40,299 nucleotides of DNA from an uncultured Acidobacteriia bacterium (GTDB taxonomy: Bacteria; Acidobacteriota; Terriglobia; Bryobacterales; Bryobacteraceae): NCBI GenBank assembly GCA_903876865.1, contig CAIRBY010000998.1:1-40299 (forward strand), read 5' to 3'. The notes below the pieces were generated by a model. That model made no database searches. It saw only the letters and a list, made by a program, of their open reading frames with translations, and was not told where the DNA came from. The translations under genes and the position numbers were made by a program. This document shows positions 38,494-40,299 of this stretch, in pieces; positions within the stretch are counted from its first letter, which is position 1, and each line of letters opens with the position of its first letter.

Positions 38494-40299
38494 ATGAGAC
38501 CCCTCCTCCGCCAGACCGCGCTGCTCGCTCTCGCCGCGATCGCCTTCGCGGCCGACCCACCCGCGGGCTATCCCAGCCGTTCCACGGCCCTCGACGTTCT
38601 GCCTGGCTTCCGCACGCCGCCTCAGGGCTACGGCGCAGTGCCTTTCTATTGGTGGCTGGGAGATCCGCTCACCAAGGAACGCCTCACCTGGCACCTCGAT
38701 CAGGTCGCTGGAAAAGGCCTCTCGGCGCTGCAGGTGAACTACGCGCACAGCGATAAGGGGGGCCGCTCCTACGGACTGACTTATGCCAGCGATCCGCCGC
38801 TCATGTCCGAGAGTTGGTGGGACCTGTTCACGTGGTTCCTCAAACAGGCACGGACCCGCGGTATGGCGGCCAGCCTCAGCGATTACACGCTCGGCTGGGC
38901 GGGGAATGGCTGGTACATCGATGAGATTCTGAAGGACCATCCGGAGGTACACGGCGCGGCATTGGCGCGCGAGACTTATGATTGCGCCGCCTGCTTCTGG
39001 GAAGTGCCCGCCGGCGCCCTCAGCGTCACTGCGTATCGATTCTCAAATGGAGGCATCGTTCCAGGGAGTGGCGTTGACATGCGCCCCTATCTCGCCGGGC
39101 GAACGTTGCGTTACGCCACATCGGATGGTGCATGGCGAATTGTCGCTGTCTATCCGAAGGAAGTTCCGGTGTCGCTAGACCCCATGCACCCGCTCAGCGG
39201 CAAGCAGATGATCGAGAAGTTCTTCCAGCGCTTTGAAGATCGCAACCCCGGCGAGAGCGGCAAGGGGCTCAACTTCTTCTTCTCCGACGAGCTTTCCTTC
39301 GGCATCCGCGGCTGGCTGTGGAATTCCCGCTTCGCCGCTGAATTCCAGCGCCGGAAGGGTTACGACGTGGTGCCCGAACTCGCCGCCCTCTTCGAAAACG
39401 CCGGCCCGCGCGCCGCAAAGATCCGTCTCGACTACTCGGACGTGATGGTCGCGCTCGAAGAGGAGAACTACTTCCGCCCGCTCTACGAATGGCATCACGA
39501 CCGCGGCATGCTCTACGGCTGCGATCACGGCGGCCGCGGCCGCGACGTCACCGAGTTCGGCGACTACTTCCGCACCCAGCGCTGGATGACGGGTCCGGGC
39601 AACGACCAGCCAAACCTGGCCTCCGACGTCATCAAGAACAAAGTGTCCAGCTCCATCACGCATCTCTACCAGCGTGAACGCACCTGGCTGGAAGGCTACT
39701 ACGGCAGCGGCTGGGGCACGACCAGCGCTCAGGTAGTGGACGCCACCTGGCGCAACTTCGCGCAGGGGCAGAACCTGCTGACGCTGCACGGAATGTACTA
39801 CTCCACGCACGGCGGCTGGTGGGAATGGGCCCCTCCCGATAATACATTCCGCATGCCCTATTGGCAGCACATGGGCGAATTCCTGCACACCGTGGAGCGT
39901 ATGTCTTACCTGCTCAGCCAGGGACACCATCGCGCTGATGTCGCGGTAGTCTACCCGGTGGCGTCCATGGAAGCGGGCATGAGCGGAAAGGAAGCCGTTG
40001 ACACGGCGTTCGCGCTGGGACGCTACCTGTACGAACACGGCATCGACTTCGACTTCATGGATTTCGAGTCTCTGGCGCGGGCGAAGGTCGAGGACAAGAA
40101 ACTCACGGTGGCAGGCGAGGAGTACCGCGTCCTGGTGCTGCCCGCCATGCGCGCCGTTCGCCACTCCACGCTGCAAAAAGCCGTCGAGTTCCAGCGCGGC
40201 GGCGGCGCCGTCGTCGTGTTGGGCGCCATGCCGGAAGCGAGTGAGCGTTCTGGCACGGGCGACCCGGAAGTCCTGGCTATGGCGAAGGAACTCTCCGGC
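38494..40299 (+). CDS. GH106-like glycoside hydrolase (3' end beyond window)
   Basis: Open frame of 602 codons from ATG 38494 to the window end: MRPLLRQTALLALAAIAFAADPPAGYPSRSTALDVLPGFRTPPQGYGAVPFYWWLGDPLTKERLTWHLDQVAGKGLSALQVNYAHSD...; resembles the GH106-type N-terminal region (FYWWLG, LTKERLTWHLDQ). Absent from the ORF track because it has no stop in the window. Confidence 0.75.
   Translation, partial: MRPLLRQTALLALAAIAFAADPPAGYPSRSTALDVLPGFRTPPQGYGAVPFYWWLGDPLTKERLTWHLDQVAGKGLSALQVNYAHSDKGGRSYGLTYASDPPLMSESWWDLFTWFLKQARTRGMAASLSDYTLGWAGNGWYIDEILKDHPEVHGAALARETYDCAACFWEVPAGALSVTAYRFSNGGIVPGSGVDMRPYLAGRTLRYATSDGAWRIVAVYPKEVPVSLDPMHPLSGKQMIEKFFQRFEDRNPGESGKGLNFFFSDELSFGIRGWLWNSRFAAEFQRRKGYDVVPELAALFENAGPRAAKIRLDYSDVMVALEEENYFRPLYEWHHDRGMLYGCDHGGRGRDVTEFGDYFRTQRWMTGPGNDQPNLASDVIKNKVSSSITHLYQRERTWLEGYYGSGWGTTSAQVVDATWRNFAQGQNLLTLHGMYYSTHGGWWEWAPPDNTFRMPYWQHMGEFLHTVERMSYLLSQGHHRADVAVVYPVASMEAGMSGKEAVDTAFALGRYLYEHGIDFDFMDFESLARAKVEDKKLTVAGEEYRVLVLPAMRAVRHSTLQKAVEFQRGGGAVVVLGAMPEASERSGTGDPEVLAMAKELSG

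Noticed and set aside
39955-39965. GGTAGTCTACC near the right end
   Set aside because: Short palindrome inside a coding sequence; lacks the N6 spacing and the downstream TCAGWCGAC element.

Overview
High-GC genomic window (codon usage and gene content suggest an acidobacterium of the Bryobacter/Solibacter type; this is inference). It is almost wholly one glycan-degradation locus arranged around a central regulatory hub. A leftward arm (about 17.6 kb to 1) encodes a GH29, a TonB-dependent receptor (TBDR), a GH106-like enzyme, an SGNH-GH16-LamG multidomain protein, a five-bladed-propeller glycosidase, a clan GH-D-like alpha-galactosidase and two GH2 proteins, the last cut by the window edge. 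A separate leftward GH43-like gene, a rightward two-component pair (Reg_prop/Y_Y_Y/HisKA_3 kinase plus NarL/LuxR-type regulator) and a rightward TBDR+GH29 pair follow. A rightward arm (27.7 kb to the end) encodes a GH16, two tandem FAD oxidoreductases, a propeller glycosidase, an MFS transporter, a GH29, a GH16-propeller fusion and a GH106-like protein cut by the window edge. Main discovery: the start regions of the four enzyme/receptor transcription units each carry a 44-bp composite element, RTAGTC-N6-GACTAY followed at an exact 24-bp offset by TARTC-N6-TCAGWCGAC. It is oriented toward the downstream gene in all four cases and is the probable operator of the locus-encoded response regulator, which would make the region one co-regulated local regulon. 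No rRNA, tRNA, CRISPR array or transposase gene was seen. No SusD-like or sulfatase gene was recognised.
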